Assembly: GCF_000721265.1 (NCBI RefSeq)
Contig: NZ_JOFZ01000016.1
Coordinates: 1-64,000, forward strand
Length of the DNA: 64,000 nucleotides
Origin: Streptomyces sp. NRRL F-5126
GTDB lineage: Bacteria > Actinomycetota > Actinomycetes > Streptomycetales > Streptomycetaceae
Direction: 5' to 3'
The notes below the pieces were generated by a model. The model was given only the letters and a program-made list of their open reading frames with translations, was not told where the DNA came from and did not search any database. Position numbers and translations under genes: made by a program. Position 1 is the stretch's first letter. Every line of letters starts with the position of its first letter. Shown here in pieces: positions 1-8,318 of this stretch.

Positions 1-56
1 CTGAATGATCACGGATCCCGTGTCCGCTCTGTCATCCGCCCCGACCTGCGGCATCT

Positions 57-542
57 TCACGTCAGTTGGGCGATCCCGGGAACTCGCGCAAGCCCTGGGC
101 CATCCGGGCGCGGGTCGCAGCCCCAGCAGTCGGCGAGGGCCGCGACGAGGAGCAGGCCGCGTCCGCCAGTACGGGCGGGGCAGACGGCGGCAGCATCGGC
201 GGCGGGCGCGGGAAGCCTGTCGCCTCGCGTGTCGGTGACCTCCAGGCGGATGGTGAGGGGCGAGGCGGTGGGCGCGGAGAGTGCGAGGAGCCGGACGCGG
301 AAGTCGCGGCCGGGAACGCGGCCATGGGTGATCGCGTTGGCGCCGAGTTCGGCGACGAGCAGGCTCAGCGTGTCGTGCGCCTCGCTGCCGTACGGCACGC
401 CCCAGGAGTCGAGCCGCTCCCCGCAGAGCCGGCGGGCCAGGCGCGCGCCTCGGGGCGTCGAGCTGAAGCAGAGGGAAAAGCAGGAGTGGGGGCGGGCGGA
501 GGCCGCCGGGGTCGCCGGTGAGGGTTGTTCTGTGAGATCCAT
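57..542 (-). CDS. ATP-binding protein, RsbW/AbaA-like anti-sigma kinase family
   Basis: The 161-residue product has the HATPase_c pattern of the small stand-alone ATPases that streptomycetes carry beside WhiJ-like regulators: an N-box (ELGANAITHG), a G1-like segment (EVTDTRGD) and a G2 box (GGRGLLLV) near the end. Family members bind ATP and are thought to act as anti-sigma or phospho-switch kinases in the cytoplasm. I start at ATG 542, because the 60 codons upstream in the same frame look unlike coding sequence and the protein from MDLTEQPSP has the family length. The C-terminus is odd: after RPDGPG the usual ending (GK.VWAE-type) is replaced by an unrelated short tail, so a small frameshift or a natural variant is possible. 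The gene is divergent from the HTH gene at 669, which fits co-regulation. Confidence 0.75.
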   Translation of the reverse strand: MDLTEQPSPATPAASARPHSCFSLCFSSTPRGARLARRLCGERLDSWGVPYGSEAHDTLSLLVAELGANAITHGRVPGRDFRVRLLALSAPTASPLTIRLEVTDTRGDRLPAPAADAAAVCPARTGGRGLLLVAALADCWGCDPRPDGPGLARVPGIAQLT

Positions 543-668
543 GCACACAGCGTGGTGAGTTATGTCATACCGTGACCAGTGGTGACGCGCTGACGCGATG
601 TGGAGTACTCGCGGGCGCACGCCGTGTACGGGACGGTACGGCCGGGTGGGCGGGAAGCGAGGTGTGCG

Positions 669-1538
669 GTGCTGGACGAGAGTGAGAGCGAGAGCGGAGT
701 CGACACCGAGGTGCCGGGACAACGGCGCAGCGAGGAGGAGTCGGCCAGGGGCCTTATCGGCGCGTTTGGACGCCAGTTAAAGCTGCTGCGGACGCGGGCG
801 GGCATGGAGCGGGCCGAACTCGGCAGGCGAGTTGGGTACTCCGCGGACACCATCGCCTCGTACGAGCAGGGACGGCGCGTCCCGCAGCCACGGTTCATCC
901 AGCAGGCAGACGAGGTGCTGGATGCGGGTGGTCTACTGACGGCTATGAAGGGGGAGGTCGGTCGGGCTCAGTACCCGGCGTTTTTCCGAGACATGGCTCG
1001 GTTGGAGGCCAGCGCAGTCGGCCTGTGCGTATATGCCACTCATGCCGCGCCTGGCCTGTTGCAGACAGAGGACTACGCCCGGGCCGTCTTCCAGATGCAG
1101 CGCCCGCTACTGGATGACGCTGTCATCGAACAGCGTCTGACTGCTCGGATGATGCGCCAGGACATCTTCACGCGACGCCCGGCGCCGCTGCTGAGCTTCA
1201 TCATCGAAGAAGTTGTGCTGCGCAAACCGATTGGCGGACGGACAGCGCTTTGTGGACAGTTGGAACAGATCCTGCTTGTCGGACAGAACCGCAATGTGGA
1301 GATTCAGGTGATGCCGACGGACCGAGAGGACCACGCGGCACTGGGCGGCCCGTTCAACCTGATCGACGATGCCGACGGGCAACGTCTCGCCTACACCGAG
1401 GTCCAGGACGACAGTCGCATGTACACCAGCGCCGGGAAGATCCGTGAGCTCGAGGCTCGATATGGCATCCTGCGATCACAGGCGCTCACTCCCTGTGAGT
1501 CGCTGGCCTTCATTGAGGAACTGCTGGGAGCGGAATGA
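669..1538 (+). CDS. XRE-family HTH regulator with DUF5753 (WhiJ-like), TTA codon
   Basis: The 289-residue product has an N-terminal XRE helix-turn-helix (about residues 31-85, with RAGMERAELGRRVGYSADTIASYEQGRR) followed by the long DUF5753 domain typical of WhiJ-like regulators (LLQTEDYARA, VVLRKPIGG, IQVMP). Such proteins repress development or antibiotic genes and usually work with a small DUF397 partner, which here is the next gene and overlaps it by ATGA. I chose GTG 669, with a GAGG just upstream, over the ATG at 600, which adds a tail unlike this family. Codon 37 (777-779) is TTA, the codon read only by the bldA tRNA in streptomycetes, so translation is probably tied to development. Regulatory targets cannot be read from the sequence. 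Confidence 0.85.
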   Translation: MLDESESESGVDTEVPGQRRSEEESARGLIGAFGRQLKLLRTRAGMERAELGRRVGYSADTIASYEQGRRVPQPRFIQQADEVLDAGGLLTAMKGEVGRAQYPAFFRDMARLEASAVGLCVYATHAAPGLLQTEDYARAVFQMQRPLLDDAVIEQRLTARMMRQDIFTRRPAPLLSFIIEEVVLRKPIGGRTALCGQLEQILLVGQNRNVEIQVMPTDREDHAALGGPFNLIDDADGQRLAYTEVQDDSRMYTSAGKIRELEARYGILRSQALTPCESLAFIEELLGAE

Positions 1539-1741
1539 CAGTTCAATGCAGTGAGTTGACCGTGCCGGAGTCAGCCTGGTTCAAGAGTAGTTACAGCAGC
1601 GGCGGGGGCGGCGAGTGTGTTGAGGTTGCCGCAACTCCCGAAGTTGCTCTCGTTCGGGACTCGAAGCGGCCCACTGGTGGCACGCTGGCAGTCGGAGCCG
1701 AAGCCTGGGGTGTGTTCGTCAAGCGAGCCGCCCGCGGCTGA
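1535..1741 (+). CDS. DUF397 small partner protein
   Basis: This 68-residue protein has the standard DUF397 core: a W-x-KSSYS segment near the start, GECVEVA in the middle and VALVRDSK followed by a C-terminal WGVFV. DUF397 proteins are encoded next to WhiJ-like XRE regulators and are thought to bind and modulate them. The start codon overlaps the stop of the HTH gene (ATGA), so the pair is translationally coupled. A perfect 16-bp stem-loop follows ten bases after the stop. The family call is firm; the mechanism in this pair is inferred from family members. Confidence 0.88.
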   Translation: MTVQCSELTVPESAWFKSSYSSGGGGECVEVAATPEVALVRDSKRPTGGTLAVGAEAWGVFVKRAARG

Positions 1742-1750
1742 CGCCGAACC

Positions 1751-1786
1751 AAGTTGGGGCCCCGGCTGGCGCCGGGGCCCCAACTT
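1751..1786. terminator. Bidirectional rho-independent-type terminator
   Basis: Positions 1751-1766 and 1771-1786 are exact reverse complements (16-bp stem, loop TGGC). On the plus strand the stem ends in a short T run. It lies between the convergent DUF397 and hsdR genes and touches the hsdR stop codon, so it can end transcription from both sides. Confidence 0.9.
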
Positions 1787-4700
1787 TTAGAACTCCTCCA
1801 AGCCCTCCTCCCGGCGGATCATCCGCCAGGCCGCGCGGCGCGCGCTGCGGTCGAGGTTGGACTTGAAGTCGCGGTCCGCTCCGAAGTACCGCTTGCCGAG
1901 CGTGTCGATCGTGGAGACATGGTCCATCATGTTCTCCTCGAACTTCTTGTCGAAGACGACGCCGAAGTTCTCCTCGTCGTTGACGAGGGCGGCGGCCCGG
2001 ACCTTCGGGTCCTTCTTCGTCGCGTTGAACGCCGGGAGCACGTCCTCTTCGGTGAACTCCGTGCCGAACTTCGCGTTGAACCTCTCGATCAGCTCGGACA
2101 GCAGTGACTTCTCCGCGTCCTTGCCGCCGCCGGCCCCGTCGCCGAACCCCTTGAGCTCGGCAGCGCCCTCGGGAAGCAGGGACTTGTCGTGCTCGCCCGT
2201 CTTCTCGACGCGCAGGTGGCTGAGGTCGACCTCCCCTATGTCGACGCCGCCGTCCGCCAGGCGTGGCAGGCGGTTGAGCAGGTAGCGCCCGTACAGGTAC
2301 AGCCGCTCCAGGTCGGGGTCCTGGTAGGGCACGATCTGCGCGAGGAAGCCGTACTTGCGGACGTAGTCGTTGAGGTTGGCCCGGAACTCCTCTGCCACCT
2401 CGGCGTCCTCCTCGTCGTCGCTCTCCAGGAGAGCGGTGAAGCGGGTAACGGCGGGGGAGAGGAGCCGGTACAGCTCGGCGTGCAGCTTCTCCCACTTGGC
2501 CTGCGAGCCTTCGGCCTTCTCCTGCGCCTCGAAGTACGCGGAGACGAACTCGTCCATGTCCTGTTCCGAGACGATCGGCGCGGACATGACCCGGCTCTGG
2601 GCCGTGTAGAGGAGGTTCGGGTCGGAGGGGAGGGTATGCGCCTCCTCGAAGTACGGGCGGAAGGCGTCCTGTATGTCCTCGGCGTCGTTGACGAAGTCCA
2701 GGACGGCCAGGTCGGCCTGCGACTTGCGGTCGGCGGTGCGATTGAGGCGCGAGAGCGTTTGCACGGCGGCGATGCCGGTCAGCGTCTTGTTGACGTACAT
2801 CGTCGTGAGGAGCGGCTGGTCGAAGCCGGTCTGGTACTTCTCGGCGACGACGAGGATCCGGTACTCCTGCTGGCCCTTGCCACCAGCCTTGGCGGCCTTG
2901 TCGTCGGCGCGGGTGTACGCGAACGCCTTGGGAAGCCCGCTCTCCGACAGACCACCGTTCTCCTTGCTCTCGGTGGTCTCCTCACCGTCGATGGTGAGGG
3001 AGCCGGAGAACGCGACGAGAACGCCGAGGTCCGGGTACTTGCTGTCGTACTCGCGGTCGGCGATGTAGCTGCGGATGGCGCGGGCCATCTGCACAGCGGA
3101 GTGGCGCGACGCCGTGACCACCATGGCCTTTGCTCGTCCGCCGAGACGGCCGCGGGTGTGGGCGACGAAGTGCTCGACGATCACTTGGGCGTGCTGCGAC
3201 ACCGTGTGCTCGTGCATGAGCGCGAACCGGGCGAGCAGGCTGTTCGCCTTGGAGGGGTCGACCTCCTTCTCGTCGTGGTTGAGGTTCGCGAGCTTCCAGT
3301 AGGTGTTGTAGGTGACGTAGTTGCGCAGGGGGTCAAGGATGAAGCCTTCCTCGATGGCCTGGCGCATGGAGTACGTGTGGAAGGGGCGGTAGACGGTCTT
3401 GCCGTTCTCCACACCTTCCGTGCCGAATAGTTCGAGCGTCTTGGCCTTGGGGGTGGCGGTGAAGGCGAAGTAGGAGAGGTTGGCGGCCTGGGAGCGCTCG
3501 ACCGCCTTCGCCTTCAGCTTGTCGTCCACGGTGACCGTGGTCGCGCCCTCGTCGTCCGAGTCGGAGTCCAGACCGAGGTCGCGCAGGGCCGACTTCACGG
3601 CGGTGGCGGCGTCGCCGGACTGGGACGAGTGTGCCTCGTCGACGATGATCGCGAACCGGGTGCCCTTGATCTCGGTCGGGTTGCGCTTGATGTAGTCGAG
3701 CAGGGCCGGGAACGAGTGCAGGGTGACCGTGACGATCTTCCCGGTGTCCCGGGAGAGCGCGCGGGCGAGCTGCTCGCTCTTCGCGCCGTGCTTCTCGTCG
3801 ACCTTCACGACCAGGCCGTCCGTCTGCGAGAAGCTGCCGACGGTCGCCGAGAGCTGGGCGTCCAGGACGCGGCGGTCGGTGATGACGATGACCTTGTCGA
3901 AGACGGGCTCGCCGGGCTTGATACGGCCGTCGGCGAGGGCGTCGGGCCGCAGGACGGCGGGATCGTTGCGGGCGTGCAGGTCGCTGAGGCGGTGGGCGAG
4001 CCAGCCGATGGTGTTGGACTTGCCCGAGCCGGCGGAGGCCATGACGAGGTAGTTCTGACCGGCGCCGTGGACGGACGCGTGCGCGGTGAGCTTGCGGACT
4101 ACATCCCACTGGTGGAAGCGGGGGAAGATCGTCGACTTTGTCGTGCCGCCGCCGGGCGTCTTGTGTTTCTGCTGGTGCACAAAGCGCTGGAGGAGGTCGA
4201 GCCAGTTGTCTCGCTGCCAGACCTGCTCCCACAGGTAGGACGTGGAGTAGGTGCCGTGGGCGGTGGGGGTGGGGTTACCGGCGCCGCCGGGCTGGCCGGG
4301 GCCATTGGACCCGCTGTTGAAGGGGAGGAAGTGGGTGCTCTTGCCGCGGAGTTGGGTGGTGATGAAGACGAGGTCGGGGTCGACGGCGAAGTTGGCGATG
4401 ACGCGACGCGTGAAGATCAGCTCGGTGGGGTCGCGGTCGGTCCGGTACTGCTCCTTGGCGTGCTCGACACCCTGGCCGGTGAGGGGGTTCTTCAACTCGG
4501 CGGTGGCGACGGGGATGCCGTTGAGGAACAAGGTCAGGTCGAGGCGGTGGCCCCAGTCGGCCTGCTTGGTCGCGTACGGGAGTTCGCGGACGACGGTGAG
4601 GCGATTCGCCCGATAGCCGTCGAGGACAGAGTCGGCGGAGATGAGGTTGGGCTTGAAATAGGCGACGCGGAGGCGGACCCCGCGATCCTTGACGCCGTTG

Positions 4701-4969
4701 CGGAGGACGTGGAGCAGCCCGTCGTCGGCAATGGCCCGGTCGAGGCGCTGTGCGAAGCCGCGCTGGGCTTCGTTCGGGTTGCCGCCGTAGACGGTGAGGA
4801 GCTCGTTCCACTCGTCGGGCTGGGTGGCGCCGATGAAGGTGAAGAGTTCGTTGGTGTCCAGGCCGAGGTCAGGACGGTAGTCCGCCGGGTTCGCCTCGCG
4901 CCAGCCACGGTTGCAGAGGGCAGCGACTATGGCCGAGCCGAAGGAGGACTCGTCGTGCACGGGACTCAT
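1787..4969 (-). CDS. hsdR: Type I restriction endonuclease, R (motor/nuclease) subunit
   Basis: The 1060-residue product is the DNA-translocating and cleaving subunit of the Type I complex encoded here. The N-terminal nuclease domain shows the PD-(D/E)xK-type signature with E158-x-K160 (TAELKNP). The SF2 motor follows: Walker A at 311-320 (ASAGSGKSNT), DEAH box at 444-447, motif III at about 503 (FTATPKAK) and a motif VI-like LSRLNRTADRK further on. I start at ATG 4969, not at the far longer frame, because its ATG overlaps the hsdS stop (ATGA), as also happens between hsdM and hsdS. It is the last gene of the operon and its stop abuts a strong terminator. All catalytic motifs are intact, so the enzyme should be active. 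Confidence 0.95.
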   Translation of the reverse strand: MSPVHDESSFGSAIVAALCNRGWREANPADYRPDLGLDTNELFTFIGATQPDEWNELLTVYGGNPNEAQRGFAQRLDRAIADDGLLHVLRNGVKDRGVRLRVAYFKPNLISADSVLDGYRANRLTVVRELPYATKQADWGHRLDLTLFLNGIPVATAELKNPLTGQGVEHAKEQYRTDRDPTELIFTRRVIANFAVDPDLVFITTQLRGKSTHFLPFNSGSNGPGQPGGAGNPTPTAHGTYSTSYLWEQVWQRDNWLDLLQRFVHQQKHKTPGGGTTKSTIFPRFHQWDVVRKLTAHASVHGAGQNYLVMASAGSGKSNTIGWLAHRLSDLHARNDPAVLRPDALADGRIKPGEPVFDKVIVITDRRVLDAQLSATVGSFSQTDGLVVKVDEKHGAKSEQLARALSRDTGKIVTVTLHSFPALLDYIKRNPTEIKGTRFAIIVDEAHSSQSGDAATAVKSALRDLGLDSDSDDEGATTVTVDDKLKAKAVERSQAANLSYFAFTATPKAKTLELFGTEGVENGKTVYRPFHTYSMRQAIEEGFILDPLRNYVTYNTYWKLANLNHDEKEVDPSKANSLLARFALMHEHTVSQHAQVIVEHFVAHTRGRLGGRAKAMVVTASRHSAVQMARAIRSYIADREYDSKYPDLGVLVAFSGSLTIDGEETTESKENGGLSESGLPKAFAYTRADDKAAKAGGKGQQEYRILVVAEKYQTGFDQPLLTTMYVNKTLTGIAAVQTLSRLNRTADRKSQADLAVLDFVNDAEDIQDAFRPYFEEAHTLPSDPNLLYTAQSRVMSAPIVSEQDMDEFVSAYFEAQEKAEGSQAKWEKLHAELYRLLSPAVTRFTALLESDDEEDAEVAEEFRANLNDYVRKYGFLAQIVPYQDPDLERLYLYGRYLLNRLPRLADGGVDIGEVDLSHLRVEKTGEHDKSLLPEGAAELKGFGDGAGGGKDAEKSLLSELIERFNAKFGTEFTEEDVLPAFNATKKDPKVRAAALVNDEENFGVVFDKKFEENMMDHVSTIDTLGKRYFGADRDFKSNLDRSARRAAWRMIRREEGLEEF

Positions 4970-6216
4970 GCGGTGACTCCTTCGGTTACGTTGCGTCCGC
5001 TGGCGGTTGTGACGTCGAACTGGCCGGTTACGGCGGCGGTGATGAGGGCTTGGCGGCGTTCTGCCAAGAGTGCTTTTTGCTTGATCAGTTGCCGTTCCAA
5101 GAGTTCGACCCGGGTAACACATGCGCTCAGTCGATTAAGTCGTCCGGCAGCTTCATTCGGATGGGGCAACGGAATCGGAACGCCGCGCAGTCTGTCCGCC
5201 TTGATGCCCAAGGCCGTGGAGCCAGTAGCCCGGCGTTCCAGTTCAGATTGCCCTTGAGGCGATCGCAGATACCAGTAGAGCCACTCGGGTGAGCAGACAT
5301 CTTGGTTGGCCCGGAGCACGATGATGCGTTGCGCAAGTGCAATCGACGTATCGTTCACCATGGCAACCTGCCCGAGCGGGGCCTCCGTGGTGAGGAGTAC
5401 GTCTTTCCCCTCGAGTAGGCCTCGGCGCATCCAGTCCGTATAGGAATCTGTGGCAATATATTCACGGCTTATTTTAAGATCAATTAGGCCGTTCCTGATG
5501 TTCTTCGCTGTGACAAGGGGAGTTCCGGAAGCTGTCTTCGTTGGTGTGGCGCCGCGGTAGTCGATCCACTGCCGGACCGCTCTTCGTAGCGGGATAAGGA
5601 GCGCGTCTTCAGGCCTCTCGAACGTGAAACATTCTGCAGTCAAAGAAAACTTGCGTTCTTCGAGCAGACCCGTCAGTCGATGGGAGCGATTTTCGATCAG
5701 TCTGAGCTGGGCGGTCTCGGCGTCGAGGAAGTTGGCGATGCGGCGTTGCTCGTCTATGGGTGGCAGGTCGATGGGCACCGCCCGCGCCCGCTCGGCGCTG
5801 ATGTGGTAGATGTTCGCACCCGTTGCGATGGAGGCGAAGAGACCACTTCCGAACGCCGACCGAGCCCACCACTCGAGAAAACGCCCGTCAGTAATGCCGG
5901 AGCGGGGGCGCATCCTTAGAAGGGTGTTCTGAAAACACACGGCTCCGTCACTTTCTCCCCGCCAGACAGCCGATGCACCCACGGATCGCAGACTTCCGCT
6001 GCCTTCAGTGACAAGAACATCGCCAGCACGAAGTGAGAAGATTTGTTGCTCGGCTGGGGTGAAGTTCATTTGCTTGACGTCCGTCAGGTCGAGCGCCCCA
6101 TCTTGGACGTTGGCGGCTCGCAGGTAGTGAACCATATGCAAACCTGAGTCGTGCTGGGGTGAACGCTGGCGTCCGAGAACTACTTCGGCGGCAGCGCGTA
6201 GAGTCGTCCGCCTCAT
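4966..6216 (-). CDS. hsdS: Type I restriction-modification specificity subunit
   Basis: The 416-residue product has the two-half design of HsdS: each half is a target-recognition domain followed by a conserved helix. The first half ends with IDLPPIDEQRRIANFLDAET, the second with IPLPHPNEAAG and a long helix. HsdS sets the DNA sequence that HsdM methylates and HsdR spares. The ATG overlaps the hsdM stop (ATGA), and the stop overlaps the hsdR start. Base use differs sharply from the neighbours: codons such as ATA, AAA, CTT, TTT and AAT are frequent, especially at about 5100-6100, pointing to acquired recognition domains. The recognition sequence cannot be predicted from the protein. Confidence 0.93.
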   Translation of the reverse strand: MRRTTLRAAAEVVLGRQRSPQHDSGLHMVHYLRAANVQDGALDLTDVKQMNFTPAEQQIFSLRAGDVLVTEGSGSLRSVGASAVWRGESDGAVCFQNTLLRMRPRSGITDGRFLEWWARSAFGSGLFASIATGANIYHISAERARAVPIDLPPIDEQRRIANFLDAETAQLRLIENRSHRLTGLLEERKFSLTAECFTFERPEDALLIPLRRAVRQWIDYRGATPTKTASGTPLVTAKNIRNGLIDLKISREYIATDSYTDWMRRGLLEGKDVLLTTEAPLGQVAMVNDTSIALAQRIIVLRANQDVCSPEWLYWYLRSPQGQSELERRATGSTALGIKADRLRGVPIPLPHPNEAAGRLNRLSACVTRVELLERQLIKQKALLAERRQALITAAVTGQFDVTTASGRNVTEGVTA

Positions 6217-8210
6217 TCGGTGACCTCCCTCAGCAGTCCCTGAATCTCGGCCTCCAGCGCCTTCAAGTCCGCGTCGATCTCCGCCAGTGGCCGCGGCGGC
6301 TCGTACACGTAGAAGTGCCGCGTGAACGGGATCTCGTACCCGATCTTCGTCTTGCTGTGGTCGATCCACGCATCCGGCACGTGCGGGTGGACCTCCCGGG
6401 TGAGGTACTCCTCGACGTCCTCGCCCAGCGGAACGTTCTCGTAGTCCCGGAGCTCCGGGTCCGGCTCGGGCTGGCCCTTCACGAGTTGCACTTCGCCCTC
6501 CGGGTTCCGTACGCCGATCGCGTCACGCAGCGCCTTGTTGAACGGCGCCCCCGTGGGCCACGTCGAGCCGGCCGCGACGACCGCGTCCTTGAGGGCGAGC
6601 CACGCCTCCTGCTTTGTAGCCCAGCTCGTGACGTCCATCGACTCGAAGGCGTCGAACATGACGATGGATTGCTTCTGGGGAAGCTTCTGGATGACCTTCG
6701 ACGCCTCCAGCGCCGCCAGCGTCTCATCCGTCACCTCAAACCGCAGCTTCAGTGGCCGCTCCACCGTGATCCGCTGATACCCGAAGTCCTCGTTCCGGAA
6801 GACCTTCACCTTGCCGTGCAGCGGATGCTCCGCATCCCCCGCCGCCTCCAGCGCCTCGCCGTACAGCTTGACCACCGCCGCGATGTGGTCCTTGCCCAGC
6901 TCCTTGCGCTTGTCGCCCAGAGACTTGCGCATCTTCTGCCACTGGTCCCGTGCATCCAGCAGCACGACCTTGCCCTTATGGTCCGGGCTCTTCCTGTTCG
7001 TCAAAATCCAGAAGAACGTCGAGATGCCGGTGTTGTAGAAGAGCTGATCCGGAAGAGCGACGATGCCCTCAAGCCAGTCGTTCTCCAGGATCCAGCGGCG
7101 GATCTCAGATTCGCCCGAGCCCGCCGCGCCCGTGAACAGGGGCGAGCCGTTGAAGACGATCGCGATACGCGAGCCGCCGCCACCCTCCACGTCCACCGGC
7201 TTCATCTTCGAGATCATGTGCTGCAGGAACAGCAGTGAGCCGTCGTTGATGCGCGGCAGTCCTGCGCCGAAGCGTCCCGCGTCGCCGAGCTGCTCGTGCT
7301 CGGCCGTGACCTCGTCCTTGACCTTCTTCCACTCCACGCCGAACGGCGGATTCGCCAGCATGTAGTCGAAGGACTTGCGCTGGTGGCCGTCGTCGGAGAA
7401 CGAGTTGCCGAAGCGGATGTTTTCCGGGTCCTGGCCCTTGATCATCAGGTCGGACCGGCAGATCGCCCACGACTCCGGGTTGAGCTCCTGCCCGAACACC
7501 TCAACCGTCGCGTCCGGGTTCAGCTCCGTGATCAGGTCGTCCATCGCGGAGAGCATGCCGCCCGTGCCGCACGCAGGGTCGAGGACCGTGCGGACCGCGC
7601 CCGGGAGCTGGAGCGCGTCGCCGTCCGGGGCGACCAGCAGCCGCACCATGAGCTGGATGACCTCGCGCGGCGTGAAGTGCTCACCGGCCGTCTCGTTGGA
7701 CTGCTCGGAGAAGCGGCGGATCAACTCCTCGAAGATGTAGCCCATGTTGTGGTTGGGCACGACCTCGGGGCGTAGATCCAGGTCGGTGAACTTGCCGATG
7801 ACCTGGTAGAGCAGTCCAGCGCTGTCCAGCCGCTTGATCTGCTGCGCGAACTCGAAGCGGTCCAGCACCCCACGGGCATTGTCCGAGAACGCCCCGACAT
7901 ACACCGTGAGGTTCTTCGCCGCGCTCTGCGGGTCCGCCGCGATCTTCTTCAGCGTCAGGTTGGACGTGTTGTAGAAGGAGTGGCCCGAGGCCCGGCGCAG
8001 GAATCGGTCCGCGTCGATGTCGCAGTCCTTGTACTGCTCGGTGATCTGCGTGACCTTCTCGCGGGTCGGCTCCAGCACGCACTCCAGCCGCCGCAGCACT
8101 GTGAACGGCAGGATGACCTTGCCGTAGTCCGACTGCTTGTAGTCCCCCCGCAGGAGATCGGCGACCGACCACGCGTGGTTCGCCAACTCCGTGTGCTTGC
8201 TGCTGTTCAA
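6213..8210 (-). CDS. hsdM: Type I restriction-modification DNA methyltransferase subunit
   Basis: This 665-residue N6-adenine methyltransferase carries the helical N-terminal HsdM domain (residues 1-150), the SAM-binding motif DPACGTGG (211-218) and the catalytic NPPF (287-290). With HsdS it methylates host DNA; with HsdR as well it forms the restriction complex. I start at TTG 8210: the protein then begins at the conserved NSSKHTELANHAWSVADLL segment, and GGAAGAGG lies directly upstream. The ATG at 8276 would add an unconserved tail. It is the first gene of the coupled M-S-R operon. Codon use is normal for the chromosome, unlike hsdS. Confidence 0.95.
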   Translation of the reverse strand: MNSSKHTELANHAWSVADLLRGDYKQSDYGKVILPFTVLRRLECVLEPTREKVTQITEQYKDCDIDADRFLRRASGHSFYNTSNLTLKKIAADPQSAAKNLTVYVGAFSDNARGVLDRFEFAQQIKRLDSAGLLYQVIGKFTDLDLRPEVVPNHNMGYIFEELIRRFSEQSNETAGEHFTPREVIQLMVRLLVAPDGDALQLPGAVRTVLDPACGTGGMLSAMDDLITELNPDATVEVFGQELNPESWAICRSDLMIKGQDPENIRFGNSFSDDGHQRKSFDYMLANPPFGVEWKKVKDEVTAEHEQLGDAGRFGAGLPRINDGSLLFLQHMISKMKPVDVEGGGGSRIAIVFNGSPLFTGAAGSGESEIRRWILENDWLEGIVALPDQLFYNTGISTFFWILTNRKSPDHKGKVVLLDARDQWQKMRKSLGDKRKELGKDHIAAVVKLYGEALEAAGDAEHPLHGKVKVFRNEDFGYQRITVERPLKLRFEVTDETLAALEASKVIQKLPQKQSIVMFDAFESMDVTSWATKQEAWLALKDAVVAAGSTWPTGAPFNKALRDAIGVRNPEGEVQLVKGQPEPDPELRDYENVPLGEDVEEYLTREVHPHVPDAWIDHSKTKIGYEIPFTRHFYVYEPPRPLAEIDADLKALEAEIQGLLREVTE

Positions 8211-8318
8211 GGCCTCTTCCGCTTCCCTTCCGGGGCCGCCAGTACGGATGATGGTGCGGCGCGGACAGACCGGCATGTCTTCGTCCGTCCGCCGCCCGCT
8301 TCAAGAATGGGGTACTTC

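Noticed and set aside
561..586. Operator in the first ATPase-HTH interval (TATGTCATA and GTGACCAGTGGTGAC)
   Set aside because: Both are weak or imperfect symmetries, unlike the exact palindromes of the second module, and could be chance.
2189..3430. Long open frame on the plus strand inside hsdR, and similar long frames opposite other genes (such as 18037-19944 and 40413-43367)
   Set aside because: They mirror well-supported genes with clear motifs. High GC leaves antisense frames open; their translations are repetitive in Arg, Gly, Ala and Val and match no family.
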